This document shows, in pieces, positions 45,701-53,902 of a stretch of DNA of 64,000 nt; the stretch's first letter is position 1; each line of letters begins with the position of its first letter. The position numbers and the translations under genes are program-made. The notes beneath the pieces were generated by a model that saw nothing but the letters and a program-made list of their open reading frames with translations, was not told where the DNA came from and did no database searches. The stretch is from Bacteroidales bacterium (GTDB taxonomy: Bacteria; Bacteroidota; Bacteroidia; Bacteroidales; F082): assembly GCA_029983675.1 (NCBI GenBank), contig JASBYY010000009.1:1-64000 (forward strand), read 5' to 3'.

Positions 45701-47219
45701 TGAAGACGGGGGTTGCAAGATCAACTATCTGAACACCTTCTATACATTTAACCCCACTATTCAAATTGATGACCGACTGATTTCGTTCGAAAACCTCACC
45801 TTACATGACACCTTGGGTCATTCGGCCATTGTCGTAGGCGAAATACATCACAAAAACCTGAAAGACATCCGCCTCGACCTCAAGTTGCTCCCCGACGATT
45901 TTCTCGCCATGGCCACCACAGCCAAAGAAAACAGTACGTTTTACGGCACTGCTATTGCCGATGGCATCGTTGAAGTGAAAGGGAAACCCGACAACATCAA
46001 ACTGAACATCACCGCTTTGACGAAGAATGGCACCAATATGACCATTCCTTTGGGTAAATCCGCCACCATTAAAGAAAACGATTACATCATCTTCGTCAAC
46101 AGTAAAGACACGCTTACCCCTTTGGAAGACAGTATCGTGCCAGAAAACCAAAATGACAAAAAAAGCGGCGGTTTTGCATTGAATCTGGATCTACGTGTCA
46201 GCGAAGATGCCCGTGTAAAAATCATACTTCCGAACAACATCGGCAACCTTGAGACCCGTGGAACAGGTAACATCAAGATCGGCACTAATGCCTCTGGCGA
46301 TTTCACCCTTTTCGGAGACTATATCATCAAAGAAGGCGAATTGGCCCTCAATTATGAAAATCTGGTCCGCAAAGACTTCACACTACAACCCGGCGGACGC
46401 ATCGCATGGAATGGCGACCCTGCCAATGGCAGCATCAACGCCACCGGTGTATATCGCACCAAGGCACCGCTCAGTTCTCTCGGAATCAGCGACGAAAAAG
46501 CCACCAACGTAAATGTGGAATGCCTGCTGCATCTGACCAATGTGCTGATTAACCCGAATATCACGTTCGGTTTACGCCTGCCCAATGCCTCCGAAGACAT
46601 CAGCCAGACCGTATTTTCCATTATTGACACCACCAACCAAGCTGTTGTCAGCCAACAACTTATCTCACTATTGGTTTTAAATAGTTTCAGCCATAATATC
46701 GCATCAGACGGAATGATTGGCTCCAATTACTTTGACGTTCTAACGGGACAACTGAGTTCGTGGCTCTCGCAGATCACGCGTGAGTTCGATGTAGGTTTAC
46801 ATTACAAACCCGGCGACAACCTCAGTAACGAAGAGTTACAAGTAGCCTTAAAAACCCAACTCTTTAACGATCGTCTCACCATAGAAGGCGATTTCGGCAT
46901 GGTTAAACCCACCTCTGCCGAAAGCGGAAACGTGTCCAATATCGTTGGCGATTTTGATGCCCATTTCAAATTAACCCGCGATGGCCGTCTCACCGCACAC
47001 GCTTTCCGGCACTCGAACCTGAACACGAACTACTACAACTATACCATCGACCGGCTTGCCCCATACACCAATGGCATCGGTATCACCTACCGAAACAGTT
47101 TCGACCGGTTCAGTGATATTTTCGGCAAACGGAAACGCTCCAAGACCCCCTTTATCAACCGCCCTGTCGGCATGGCTAACAAGAATGACAACACTCCAAA
47201 AACGACACAACAGCCATGA
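42720..47219 (+). CDS. tamB: Translocation/assembly module protein TamB-like (DUF490)
   Basis: 1499 aa. One N-terminal membrane segment, then a very long beta-rich periplasmic region typical of AsmA/TamB bridge-like proteins, and a C-terminal TamB domain (ending with LSSLGISDEKATNVNVECLLHLTNVLINPNITFGLRLPN, and SWLSQITREFDVGLHYKPGD). It is thought to carry lipid or help insert outer-membrane proteins. The ATG at 42720 is the first ATG, but the open frame upstream reads KIIKKKIRNIILV, a natural start for such anchors. No ATG, GTG or TTG exists there, only ATT at 42684 with AAGGG nearby, so the real start may be non-canonical. It overlaps the next gene by 4 nt. Confidence 0.92.
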   Translation: MIMVLFSAFISLCIAIQDPIFQKFAVRIAGSYLSEKTGAEIKVGKVYISPDLSLHIDRLVVNDLHNNQLANVGYLEIHISPTELINGKIHVTNIELRDSKANLIQYEGENDFNFTFLANFFNSGESKLKKGKPDAIKIDHIALKDFDFQMWIQEHDHPENAALKTMDYAHIDIDSIYLDADNLLVLDDSIMVRINFLSAYESSGFIIKSMESDVNISRHGILLDGLMVETNNSSLHLDLHMLYDDYSAFNDFLDSVRFDSKIYPTDIMLSDIGHFADVMYQMPNRIFFECLFTGPVSNFKIDNLSFEYGKETHFEGSMSMCGLPDFMTCYNTLNIDNMMYSYNDLVHFHIPGNTVVIPLPKQLEPLQSGNIRGKFKGCYTDFITELYVTSNIGEVETSIEMSKIGTENHFSSQIEAKRINIGTLANAPEKIGTIDLSAQVVGNSGSDGIELDIDGNAFNAFVLGNTIDAISLDGNLKGQSFNGLVSIKDNELDLDFNGMLDFSNAQKPVMNFEAEITKADLKELNIVKEGNKSILSTKISANLTGIDLDIAEGKLSISDTKYSDSHGNYAMQHFDATLVNDQFMQKRFSIGSDLLDFEMAGKISFATLGEAFKTYIVSYADIPQWHDASYGKTDDLAMSPSDDQDFFVNLTLKKPSVLTSLLMPNLNVADNTSFKGTFTSKTRQLNFTFRSKSATYNGIRFDNIECKNYSTLFSSVASLSVKDVILRDSTGLSDMFKVQNLGLTARLRNDSIMTNLSWFDDMTNPHNKADIKTSFVPEIGGGRFNIAQAEILINDSLWIINPNNAIVLSDGRTKVSNLAFYSNSQSICLDGYAPINQNDTISATFERFNISSFDPIFHEKGFDPDGFISGRVKASNATASPMLFADLRIDELALNGDHYGDAIIQSVWDNEEKSVYAFTSITDGSTNILNLAGTYSPTKKTDNLNFQLTLNHLRLNILSPFAKGIVERIQGYGTGNFNLAGSLAQPSIKGKLNIEDGGCKINYLNTFYTFNPTIQIDDRLISFENLTLHDTLGHSAIVVGEIHHKNLKDIRLDLKLLPDDFLAMATTAKENSTFYGTAIADGIVEVKGKPDNIKLNITALTKNGTNMTIPLGKSATIKENDYIIFVNSKDTLTPLEDSIVPENQNDKKSGGFALNLDLRVSEDARVKIILPNNIGNLETRGTGNIKIGTNASGDFTLFGDYIIKEGELALNYENLVRKDFTLQPGGRIAWNGDPANGSINATGVYRTKAPLSSLGISDEKATNVNVECLLHLTNVLINPNITFGLRLPNASEDISQTVFSIIDTTNQAVVSQQLISLLVLNSFSHNIASDGMIGSNYFDVLTGQLSSWLSQITREFDVGLHYKPGDNLSNEELQVALKTQLFNDRLTIEGDFGMVKPTSAESGNVSNIVGDFDAHFKLTRDGRLTAHAFRHSNLNTNYYNYTIDRLAPYTNGIGITYRNSFDRFSDIFGKRKRSKTPFINRPVGMANKNDNTPKTTQQP

Positions 47220-50200
47220 ACGACAAGGCTACCTTCAAAGTATATCAAGCCTCCGCTGGATCCGGAAAGACCTACACCATTGTCTTGGAATATCTGAAAC
47301 TATGTTTAAGCCAAGTAGCCGATACTGACAACTTCAAAAACATTCTCGCCATCACTTTTACCAATAAGGCAGCGAATGAGATGAAGGCGAAAATCATCAA
47401 TCAATTACAAAATATCATAGAGAGCGACACCGATAAAGCGCCCGAAGGCATGGAGCGAGACCTGCTTCAACAGCTTGGCATTGAACGCAAGTACTTGAAA
47501 AACAATGCGCAACGGCTATTTCAAAGCATCATTCACGATTACAGCAGTTTTAACGTCTGCACCATCGATGCCTTTGTACAAAAACTATCGCGTTCGTTCG
47601 CCAAAGACCTGAATCTGCCCAACCAATACAATGTCAGCATCGATGACGATGAAATTGCGACAGCAGTCACCCAACGCATAGGCGAACAGCTTGGAAAGGA
47701 CAATCCTTTGTTAAACAACGTTCTAAGCGACTTTGTCAAATTACGATTGGAAGACGACCAAAGCGGTCAGGTTCAAAATGCGCTTTATGATTTCGCCACC
47801 ACTTTGTTGAAAGAAGACGCCTACGAAAAAAATGCGGCACCACATTTCAAAGATGAAAAAGAGTATCTGGAAACGTTACGCTACATCAAGAAAACCATTG
47901 ATGATTTCAGGGCAACCGCCTCTGATCTCCTGTCTGCGTACCAACGGCTAACAGAAAAATACGCGCTCAACGATGAAGACTTCTTCCACAAGTCAACCGG
48001 TGTTCCCGGATTTTTCAAAAAACTGAAAAACAACATCTTCGACAGGCCCAACAGCTATGTTTTCAAGTTTATTGATGAAAGCGTTTGGTACAATACTGCA
48101 ACAAAAAAGAACAATGTGCAGTTTAACCAGATTGACCAAGAGATGTGCGCCACCCTTCTTCCTCTCTTCGAAAAATATAACGGAGATTTACCCCAATACC
48201 AGTTTCTGTGTCAGCAAAAACCGCAATTGTGCCTGTATGTGCTGCGTTCAAAACTTAAAACGGAGCTTGAAGCCCTTATCAGCGAAGAACAAGTGGTGCA
48301 TATTTCGGAGTTTAACAAGCGCATCTCCGATGTCATGGGTGATTTTTCCGTTCCTTTTGTCTATGAGCGTATCGGAGAACAATACAAACATGTGTTTATC
48401 GACGAGTTTCAGGACACTTCGATTTTACAATGGCAGAATCTCATTCCTTTAGTTGACAACAGCCTATCGAATAATGCCATGAGCATGGTCGTTGGCGACG
48501 GCAAACAATCCATCTACCGATTCCGGAGCGGCGAGGTGGAACAACTTGTTCAGCTTCCTGAAATCTATCGCAAACCCACCGATAGCGATGCTTTCGACAC
48601 ATTTGAAAACAACCTTAAAACCTGTTTTCATTTCACAAACCTCGGCACAAACTACCGTTCGTTTCACAATATCGTAACTTTTAACAACCGTTTTTTTGAA
48701 ACCGTTGTAAAAAACCTGCCCCAGTCCATACAAAAAGTGTATCACGACAAAAACGAGCAGTTTAAGAAAGAGGTCTGCATCGCACAAAAACCGCATCACG
48801 AGGAAGAAGGACTGGTTCAGGTGGAACTGTATGACAAAACGGTGAAAGATACTGACATCATCCTTGAACGTATCAAAACGCTCATCGAAGAAATCATGGC
48901 ACATGGTTTCTCGTACAACGACATTACCCTATTGGTCCGCGACAACAAAAAAGGGTCGCTCATAGCGAATTACCTCAACAGCAACAATATACCTGTCGTT
49001 TCGTCCGACTCCATCTTGCTTCAGTCGTCCGACAAGGTGTTGCTCGTCATCAACACGCTTTACTACCTGATACATAGCGATAACGAGGCAAACATTGCCG
49101 ACTTGATTCACAAGTGGCATGTCACCCATGATGACGGCAATTTCGAACAGCTTGCTGGACTTTTCGATACCGTAGGCGATATTGCCTCAAACCGTAAGGA
49201 TATTGAAACAGCAATCCACCTTGAAGCGGGGTACCTGCACAAACTGCTATCCAAATCATACAGCCTTTACGACTTATGTGCAGCCCTGATGCACTCTTTT
49301 GGATTCGACAGCACCCAAGATCCGTATCTGAATTACCTGCTTGAAGAGGTTTACCTTTGGCAGTCAAAGCAGGAATTAGGCATTGCCGGCTTTCTGGATT
49401 ATTGGGAGAAGAAAAAAGACCGCCTTGCCGTTCGCTCCAGCGATAGCGATGCCATCACCGTGATGACCATACATAAAGCCAAGGGATTGGAGTTTAACGT
49501 CGTCATCTATCCATTTGCCTGCAACAATCTTGCGGATAGGTTTGGAAACGAAGTCTGGGAGAAACCGGAAACATTTGGAATGTCCGCCATTCCTAACGTT
49601 GACAAAGTCAAAATTCGGGTTTCCTCAAAAATGGCCGAATGGAACGACAAAGCCCTTTCATATTACCAAAAAGAAAAGGAAAGTGCCGAGCTTGATGATC
49701 TGAACATCATGTATGTGGCTTTCACCCGTGCCGTGCAACGCCTTTATGTGCTTGCGACAAGGACAGAATCGAAAGGCGAACCCGAAAAGCAAATCATCGA
49801 GCGTGCACTGATTGATGCCGAGAATAGCATCATTGCAGCGGAGAGCGACACCGAACATACGGTATATCGTTTTGGAAACCCTGAGGCTGAAAAAGTGAGA
49901 CAACATGATAAGGATTTGTCTTTGAAAGAGCTGCATCTTCACGATACACCGTCAGCCGGATGGCTTGGAAAGATTCAAATCGACCCCAATCCCAGTGCAT
50001 TCTGGGCTTCGAAAACCGAAATGATGCAACCTCAGGAATGGGGCGATCTTGTTCATAAAATCCTATCGGGAGTTGGAACCATCGATGATATTGAAAAAGC
50101 ACTGAAACCTTTTGTCGATAACGGAAGCATAGATACTGAACACGCGATGCAATTGGAAAAGCAGTTCCTGAAAATCGCCATGCATCCGCTTATTGCACCT

Positions 50201-50461
50201 GCTTTTGGCGAACAAGCTATTGTTAAAAACGAATGCGAGGTGCTGTCGCCTAAGTTCGGCATCCTGCGCCCCGACCGTTATGCAGAATTGCCTGACCGGA
50301 TTTTGCTGATCGATTACAAAACCGGAAAACAAAACCCAAGCCACCACCAGCAACTAAAAGACTACGCCACGGTTCTAAGCGAGATGGTCGATAAGGATAT
50401 CAAGCCCTATTTGGTATATATCGGCGATACCATCGAAGTGGAAGAAGTCGGTATGATGTAG
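47216..50461 (+). CDS. UvrD/RecB-like helicase-nuclease
   Basis: 1081 aa. Superfamily 1 motifs: ASAGSGKTYTIVLEYL (Walker A), ILAITFTNKAANEMKAKI (Ia), VFIDEFQDTSILQWQNL (II), VVGDGKQSIYRFRSG (III), ITVMTIHKAKGLEFNVVIYP (V) and MYVAFTRAVQRLYVLAT (VI). The C-terminus has a PD-(D/E)xK nuclease segment, RPDRYAELPDRILLIDYKTGK. This matches AddA/RecB-type subunits used in double-strand break repair. No AddB/RecC partner follows; the next gene is convergent 3 nt away. ATGA overlap couples it to tamB. Confidence 0.93.
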   Translation: MNDKATFKVYQASAGSGKTYTIVLEYLKLCLSQVADTDNFKNILAITFTNKAANEMKAKIINQLQNIIESDTDKAPEGMERDLLQQLGIERKYLKNNAQRLFQSIIHDYSSFNVCTIDAFVQKLSRSFAKDLNLPNQYNVSIDDDEIATAVTQRIGEQLGKDNPLLNNVLSDFVKLRLEDDQSGQVQNALYDFATTLLKEDAYEKNAAPHFKDEKEYLETLRYIKKTIDDFRATASDLLSAYQRLTEKYALNDEDFFHKSTGVPGFFKKLKNNIFDRPNSYVFKFIDESVWYNTATKKNNVQFNQIDQEMCATLLPLFEKYNGDLPQYQFLCQQKPQLCLYVLRSKLKTELEALISEEQVVHISEFNKRISDVMGDFSVPFVYERIGEQYKHVFIDEFQDTSILQWQNLIPLVDNSLSNNAMSMVVGDGKQSIYRFRSGEVEQLVQLPEIYRKPTDSDAFDTFENNLKTCFHFTNLGTNYRSFHNIVTFNNRFFETVVKNLPQSIQKVYHDKNEQFKKEVCIAQKPHHEEEGLVQVELYDKTVKDTDIILERIKTLIEEIMAHGFSYNDITLLVRDNKKGSLIANYLNSNNIPVVSSDSILLQSSDKVLLVINTLYYLIHSDNEANIADLIHKWHVTHDDGNFEQLAGLFDTVGDIASNRKDIETAIHLEAGYLHKLLSKSYSLYDLCAALMHSFGFDSTQDPYLNYLLEEVYLWQSKQELGIAGFLDYWEKKKDRLAVRSSDSDAITVMTIHKAKGLEFNVVIYPFACNNLADRFGNEVWEKPETFGMSAIPNVDKVKIRVSSKMAEWNDKALSYYQKEKESAELDDLNIMYVAFTRAVQRLYVLATRTESKGEPEKQIIERALIDAENSIIAAESDTEHTVYRFGNPEAEKVRQHDKDLSLKELHLHDTPSAGWLGKIQIDPNPSAFWASKTEMMQPQEWGDLVHKILSGVGTIDDIEKALKPFVDNGSIDTEHAMQLEKQFLKIAMHPLIAPAFGEQAIVKNECEVLSPKFGILRPDRYAELPDRILLIDYKTGKQNPSHHQQLKDYATVLSEMVDKDIKPYLVYIGDTIEVEEVGMM

Positions 50462-50464
50462 CAC

Positions 50465-51610
50465 TTACTGTTCCAACCAGTGGTAATATTTTGGCGAATA
50501 GCCCTCCCACTCTCCTTGCAGACATTCCGGATGAAAGAAATAAATGAAGTCGGCCAGCAGCAAATCCGGTTCACATTGCGACTGTTCAAAATAACCCGTC
50601 GGCTGCACATCGCAAACAATGACTTTTTTGTTTTTGAACGCATCAAACAACGGGTGTATCGTGTTTTCACTCCCCAATTGCACGTAAGTTAAAGGGGTTG
50701 TTGACGAGTTGGTGATTCGCCAATACTCGGCATGTTGCGCTTTCGACAAAATGCTCTCGACATCTAACGGGAAACTCGCCGTCGAGGCATCGTCTTTCCA
50801 TACATAGTCGGCACCAGCATCGGCAAACAGCCGAGCGATATAGCTTCGACCTCCCGCCACATACCACTGCCCGTTGAACGGTTTGTCGGAAAAGACCAGC
50901 GGACGATACGTCACACTATCGCAAGTCTTTTTCAGCGCTTCGTACCGTCGTTCAATTTCATCAAACCATGCATCGGTGCTTGCTTCGCGACAAGTCAAAA
51001 AACCCACGACACGAAGCCATTCAGCCCTTCCCAAAGGAGTGGTTTCCAAATAATCGGCAAAAGGAAACAAAGCGGCACCTGTGAGTTCCAGATTTTTCTG
51101 AGCGCCATCAAAATAAGGAGAATAAAGAATTGCGTCAGGGTGTACCTCTAATATCTTTTCGACATCGGCACCCGCTTCGTTACCCACATCCATCACTTTT
51201 CCTTCCTCCAGCAAAGCCTTCATCTGTTCGTTGTGCACATAGCGTCCTTCGAGAATGCACTTGATCCGATCAATTTCTCCAAGTTGCAAGAAAACAGACC
51301 ATTGTGTCGCCGAAAACGACACCACCGACTTCACCGGAGTGCGTATGACAGTTCGCTCTGACGGCAAAGGCACATCCAAACTATCGGGAACAAAAGCAAA
51401 ACGTCCCAGCATGGCCGATGTGTCCCAAGGACTGCGGACATCTACCGCATAACCGTAATCCATCTGCGAAACAACAACATTTTCCGCATATCGCATCAAG
51501 TTGGAATCTTGCTGCAACTGGGTTTCGGGTGATGATTGGGGCGTGTGATGACAGGCAACAAAAAACAGCAGCCACAGACCTGCAGCTAATTTACTCGTGA
51601 TACTTTTCAT
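50465..51610 (-). CDS. BtuF-like ABC transporter substrate-binding lipoprotein (B12 operon, fifth gene)
   Basis: 381 aa. Signal peptide ends in FFVAC, giving lipid Cys20. The two lobes resemble the periplasmic-binding fold of BtuF/FecB proteins (SVVSFSATQWSVFLQLGEIDRIKCILEGRYVHN; DVGNEAGADVEKILEVHPDAILYSPYF; VARE-like helix; SKAQHAEYWRITNSS). Start is the ATG at 51610, inside the last 20 nt of the CWC gene; GGAGG lies just before it. No permease or ATPase follows. Its place under the cobalamin riboswitch supports corrinoid as ligand. Confidence 0.82.
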   Translation of the reverse strand: MKSITSKLAAGLWLLFFVACHHTPQSSPETQLQQDSNLMRYAENVVVSQMDYGYAVDVRSPWDTSAMLGRFAFVPDSLDVPLPSERTVIRTPVKSVVSFSATQWSVFLQLGEIDRIKCILEGRYVHNEQMKALLEEGKVMDVGNEAGADVEKILEVHPDAILYSPYFDGAQKNLELTGAALFPFADYLETTPLGRAEWLRVVGFLTCREASTDAWFDEIERRYEALKKTCDSVTYRPLVFSDKPFNGQWYVAGGRSYIARLFADAGADYVWKDDASTASFPLDVESILSKAQHAEYWRITNSSTTPLTYVQLGSENTIHPLFDAFKNKKVIVCDVQPTGYFEQSQCEPDLLLADFIYFFHPECLQGEWEGYSPKYYHWLEQ

Positions 51611-51764
51611 TGATTTCCTCCAAACATTTTTTACAAAGACAATTGGTGTATGTCGCACCTAATGCAGCCTTGGCCTTCTCGTTTAGCTTTATGCCAATGC
51701 ACCAGCAGTCGATGGAATGCACGCACTCAAAAGTCGCTCCGCAACGGGGACAAGTCTTTTTCAT
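51591..51764 (-). CDS. Cysteine-rich CWC family protein (B12 operon, fourth gene)
   Basis: 57 aa. Eight Cys at positions 5, 8, 14, 20, 22, 42, 44 and 47; the CxxC and CWC spacing fits a zinc-binding CWC domain. No signal peptide, so it should be cytoplasmic. I chose the ATG at 51764 (MKKTCPRCGATFEC); the longer frame reaches back over the BtuG-like gene end. The last 20 nt overlap the BtuF-like gene. CWC genes are known in Bacteroidetes B12 loci; the role is unknown. Confidence 0.85.
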   Translation of the reverse strand: MKKTCPRCGATFECVHSIDCWCIGIKLNEKAKAALGATYTNCLCKKCLEEINEKYHE

Positions 51765-51824
51765 TTCCTCCTCAATTATAAGAATATGGCGACCAACAGA
51801 TGCCGGTCGCCATAAACAAAACAC

Positions 51825-52919
51825 TTAATAGTTAAATAACATGAAGCTTGGCACAATGCCAACGGTTTCTGAGTGTCGCAAAGTGCCGTCGGGCAAATAA
51901 CGCAACAAAGTCCCATCGACAACATAATTCTTTGCATCAGCCACATACAGATCGCCGTCTTTAGGATCTACGGCAACATTGTAAAAGGTGCTTCCCTCCT
52001 GCTGCTCGATAAACGGATTGTCAGGCAGCTTTGAGTCGGTAATCAACATGGTATAGATACCTGAAGCCACAAAATACAGCCTTTCGCCCGTTCTATCGAT
52101 TTTCAGACTGGACGGATAAAAATCCGGATAGGAATGTGGAAAGACAAAGCTGTCCACCACCTGCTTGGTAACCGGGTCGATACAACAGAGTTTAGGTGCA
52201 ACCGGGTTTTCGTAGCCTCCACTGCTTAACACCCATATTTTGTTGTTTTTATCAACAACAATACTATTAGGTTCCTTGCCGACTTCAATTTCAGCCACCA
52301 ACGAATCCTTGCGGACATCGATCACCTGAACGGTGTTGTTTTGCGTTTCAGGCTGATAATAGTTCGACCAGTTGGTGACATACACTTCATCGCCAACCCG
52401 AACCATGCTTTCGGTAGTCTTGCCCATGGCAATCGTTCCCGTATGTGTCATGGTCTTCGGATTGACAATCCACATATCCTTACCTACCAAGTCGCTGACG
52501 TAGGCTTTATCTGGTGACAGAAACATCATATAGCGCGGCGAGTAAAAGCCCGTCATCTGCGCTTCATATTTCTGGGTGACGGCATCTATTTTATAAATGA
52601 ACTTACTGTTGTTAATCACGATAAACATCTTTCCATCGGATATCGCAAGGCTTTGTGCCACATCGCCCAATGGTTTTCCGTTAGCGCGGTAAAACAAATT
52701 ATTCATCACCGTATCAACCTCTGTGTCGTAAAACGAAAGCGATGCACTTGAATACATATAAGTACCTTCGTTGGCAACGAACAAGCCTTTGCCAATGACT
52801 GGTTCTTCAGGTATCACAGGGGTTGGATCGGGTTCGGTGGTGCCATTACACGATGTGATGAGTAATACTACCCCCACTATCATCAACCCCCAAACATATC
52901 TAAAGACTGATTTTCTCAT
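51825..52919 (-). CDS. BtuG-like surface beta-propeller lipoprotein (B12 operon, third gene)
   Basis: 364 aa. Signal peptide with lipobox ITSC (Cys24), Pro/Glu-rich linker, then about seven repeats of YVTN/NHL-like blades (GKGLFVANEGTYMYSSASLSFYD; MFLSPDKAYVSDLVGKDMWIV; GDEVYVTNWSNYYQPETQNNTVQVIDV; NSIVVDKNNKIWVLSSGGY; DLYVADAKNYV). This is the layout of BtuG, the surface protein that binds vitamin B12 with very high affinity in Bacteroides and hands it to BtuB. It overlaps the preceding gene by ATGA. BtuB is not in this operon. Confidence 0.82.
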   Translation of the reverse strand: MRKSVFRYVWGLMIVGVVLLITSCNGTTEPDPTPVIPEEPVIGKGLFVANEGTYMYSSASLSFYDTEVDTVMNNLFYRANGKPLGDVAQSLAISDGKMFIVINNSKFIYKIDAVTQKYEAQMTGFYSPRYMMFLSPDKAYVSDLVGKDMWIVNPKTMTHTGTIAMGKTTESMVRVGDEVYVTNWSNYYQPETQNNTVQVIDVRKDSLVAEIEVGKEPNSIVVDKNNKIWVLSSGGYENPVAPKLCCIDPVTKQVVDSFVFPHSYPDFYPSSLKIDRTGERLYFVASGIYTMLITDSKLPDNPFIEQQEGSTFYNVAVDPKDGDLYVADAKNYVVDGTLLRYLPDGTLRHSETVGIVPSFMLFNY

Positions 52920-53902
52920 TGCTTCACAACTTTTGTCACGCTGACTCTCCCATCTTGATGAGAGATTCTAACGAAATAGACACCATTGTCAAAACCTGTC
53001 ATATCGACTTGAAATCCTGAAGCGGATACTTTTTCCGATGCAACATTTTGTCCCAACAAATCAAACACCTGACAGTAAGCACCTTCCGGTGCCGAGATGT
53101 TCAACATGCCACGGGTAGGATTGGGTGAAACACACACCTCCATTGCAACAATATCGTCAATGCCATGCGCCACATCATGGATCACGCCAACAGCATCCAA
53201 ATCGAAACCGCCACTCGGAAATGGTGTAGGCCAAGGATCATTTACCGGATGGCCTTCGGAATCGTAAGTCGCGTATTGCGGATCGATGTTTCCTATGACA
53301 TCTATAACACGGACGTGTGTAATGGCCTTTTTATTCAACAGTGCATTATCCTCAATGTCATCCAAATCGAAAGGCGTGCCATATAAAGACTCGTATTTAC
53401 CAGCAAAGTTATGAATCTGACACGGATCCATACTGGCAAATCCACCTAATTGGTTTTCGGTTTGAATGTTGGATACAGCCGGCATACGGAAGAAATGCTC
53501 ACCATCCGAACTCACTTCTACGAATGCCAATTCTAAGAAAAACATCCCTGGCTGAGTATTGACTTCAAAACCGTTTTCAAAGACTGCGAAATCAGGTCCT
53601 GCCTCATTACAAATCGGGCTGCCAAACGTCAGCACGGCATTTCCGCCGTCGCCAAGGCTTACCACCTCTCGGCCATTCGCCTTTCCTATGCCGTCAGAAT
53701 CAGTTCCATAGCTGGCATTACCATAATTTGGTTTGTTGATCTGCTGAAGTCCGCGTTCAACGACACATCCCGTGGCCCACGCCACAAAAGCCGACGAATC
53801 GCAGTGCATAGCCGTGGTGCCGGCGTAGCCCACTCCGGGGGCAAACTGCGCCATGGCAGATGAAGCCAACAGCATGAGACCTACCATGAGTTTAGTTTTC
53901 AT
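52916..53902 (-). CDS. T9SS-exported surface protein of B12 loci (B12 operon, second gene)
   Basis: 328 aa from the ATG at 53902 (ATGA overlap with the previous stop; the longer frame reads into that gene). Signal peptide MKTKLMVGLMLLASSAMAQ. The body (about 20-250) has conserved segments VSLGDGGNAVLTFGSPICNEAGPDFAVFENGF and FLELAFVEVSSDGEHFF, plus THVRVIDVIGNIDP and GGFDLDAVGVIHD. This resembles the 'cell surface protein' family often placed with BtuB/BtuG genes. The end is a T9SS sorting domain (VCVSPNPTRGMLNIS...GVYFVRISHQDGRVSVTKVV). Probably surface-bound and involved in corrinoid capture; inference from context. Confidence 0.82.
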   Translation of the reverse strand: MKTKLMVGLMLLASSAMAQFAPGVGYAGTTAMHCDSSAFVAWATGCVVERGLQQINKPNYGNASYGTDSDGIGKANGREVVSLGDGGNAVLTFGSPICNEAGPDFAVFENGFEVNTQPGMFFLELAFVEVSSDGEHFFRMPAVSNIQTENQLGGFASMDPCQIHNFAGKYESLYGTPFDLDDIEDNALLNKKAITHVRVIDVIGNIDPQYATYDSEGHPVNDPWPTPFPSGGFDLDAVGVIHDVAHGIDDIVAMEVCVSPNPTRGMLNISAPEGAYCQVFDLLGQNVASEKVSASGFQVDMTGFDNGVYFVRISHQDGRVSVTKVVKQ

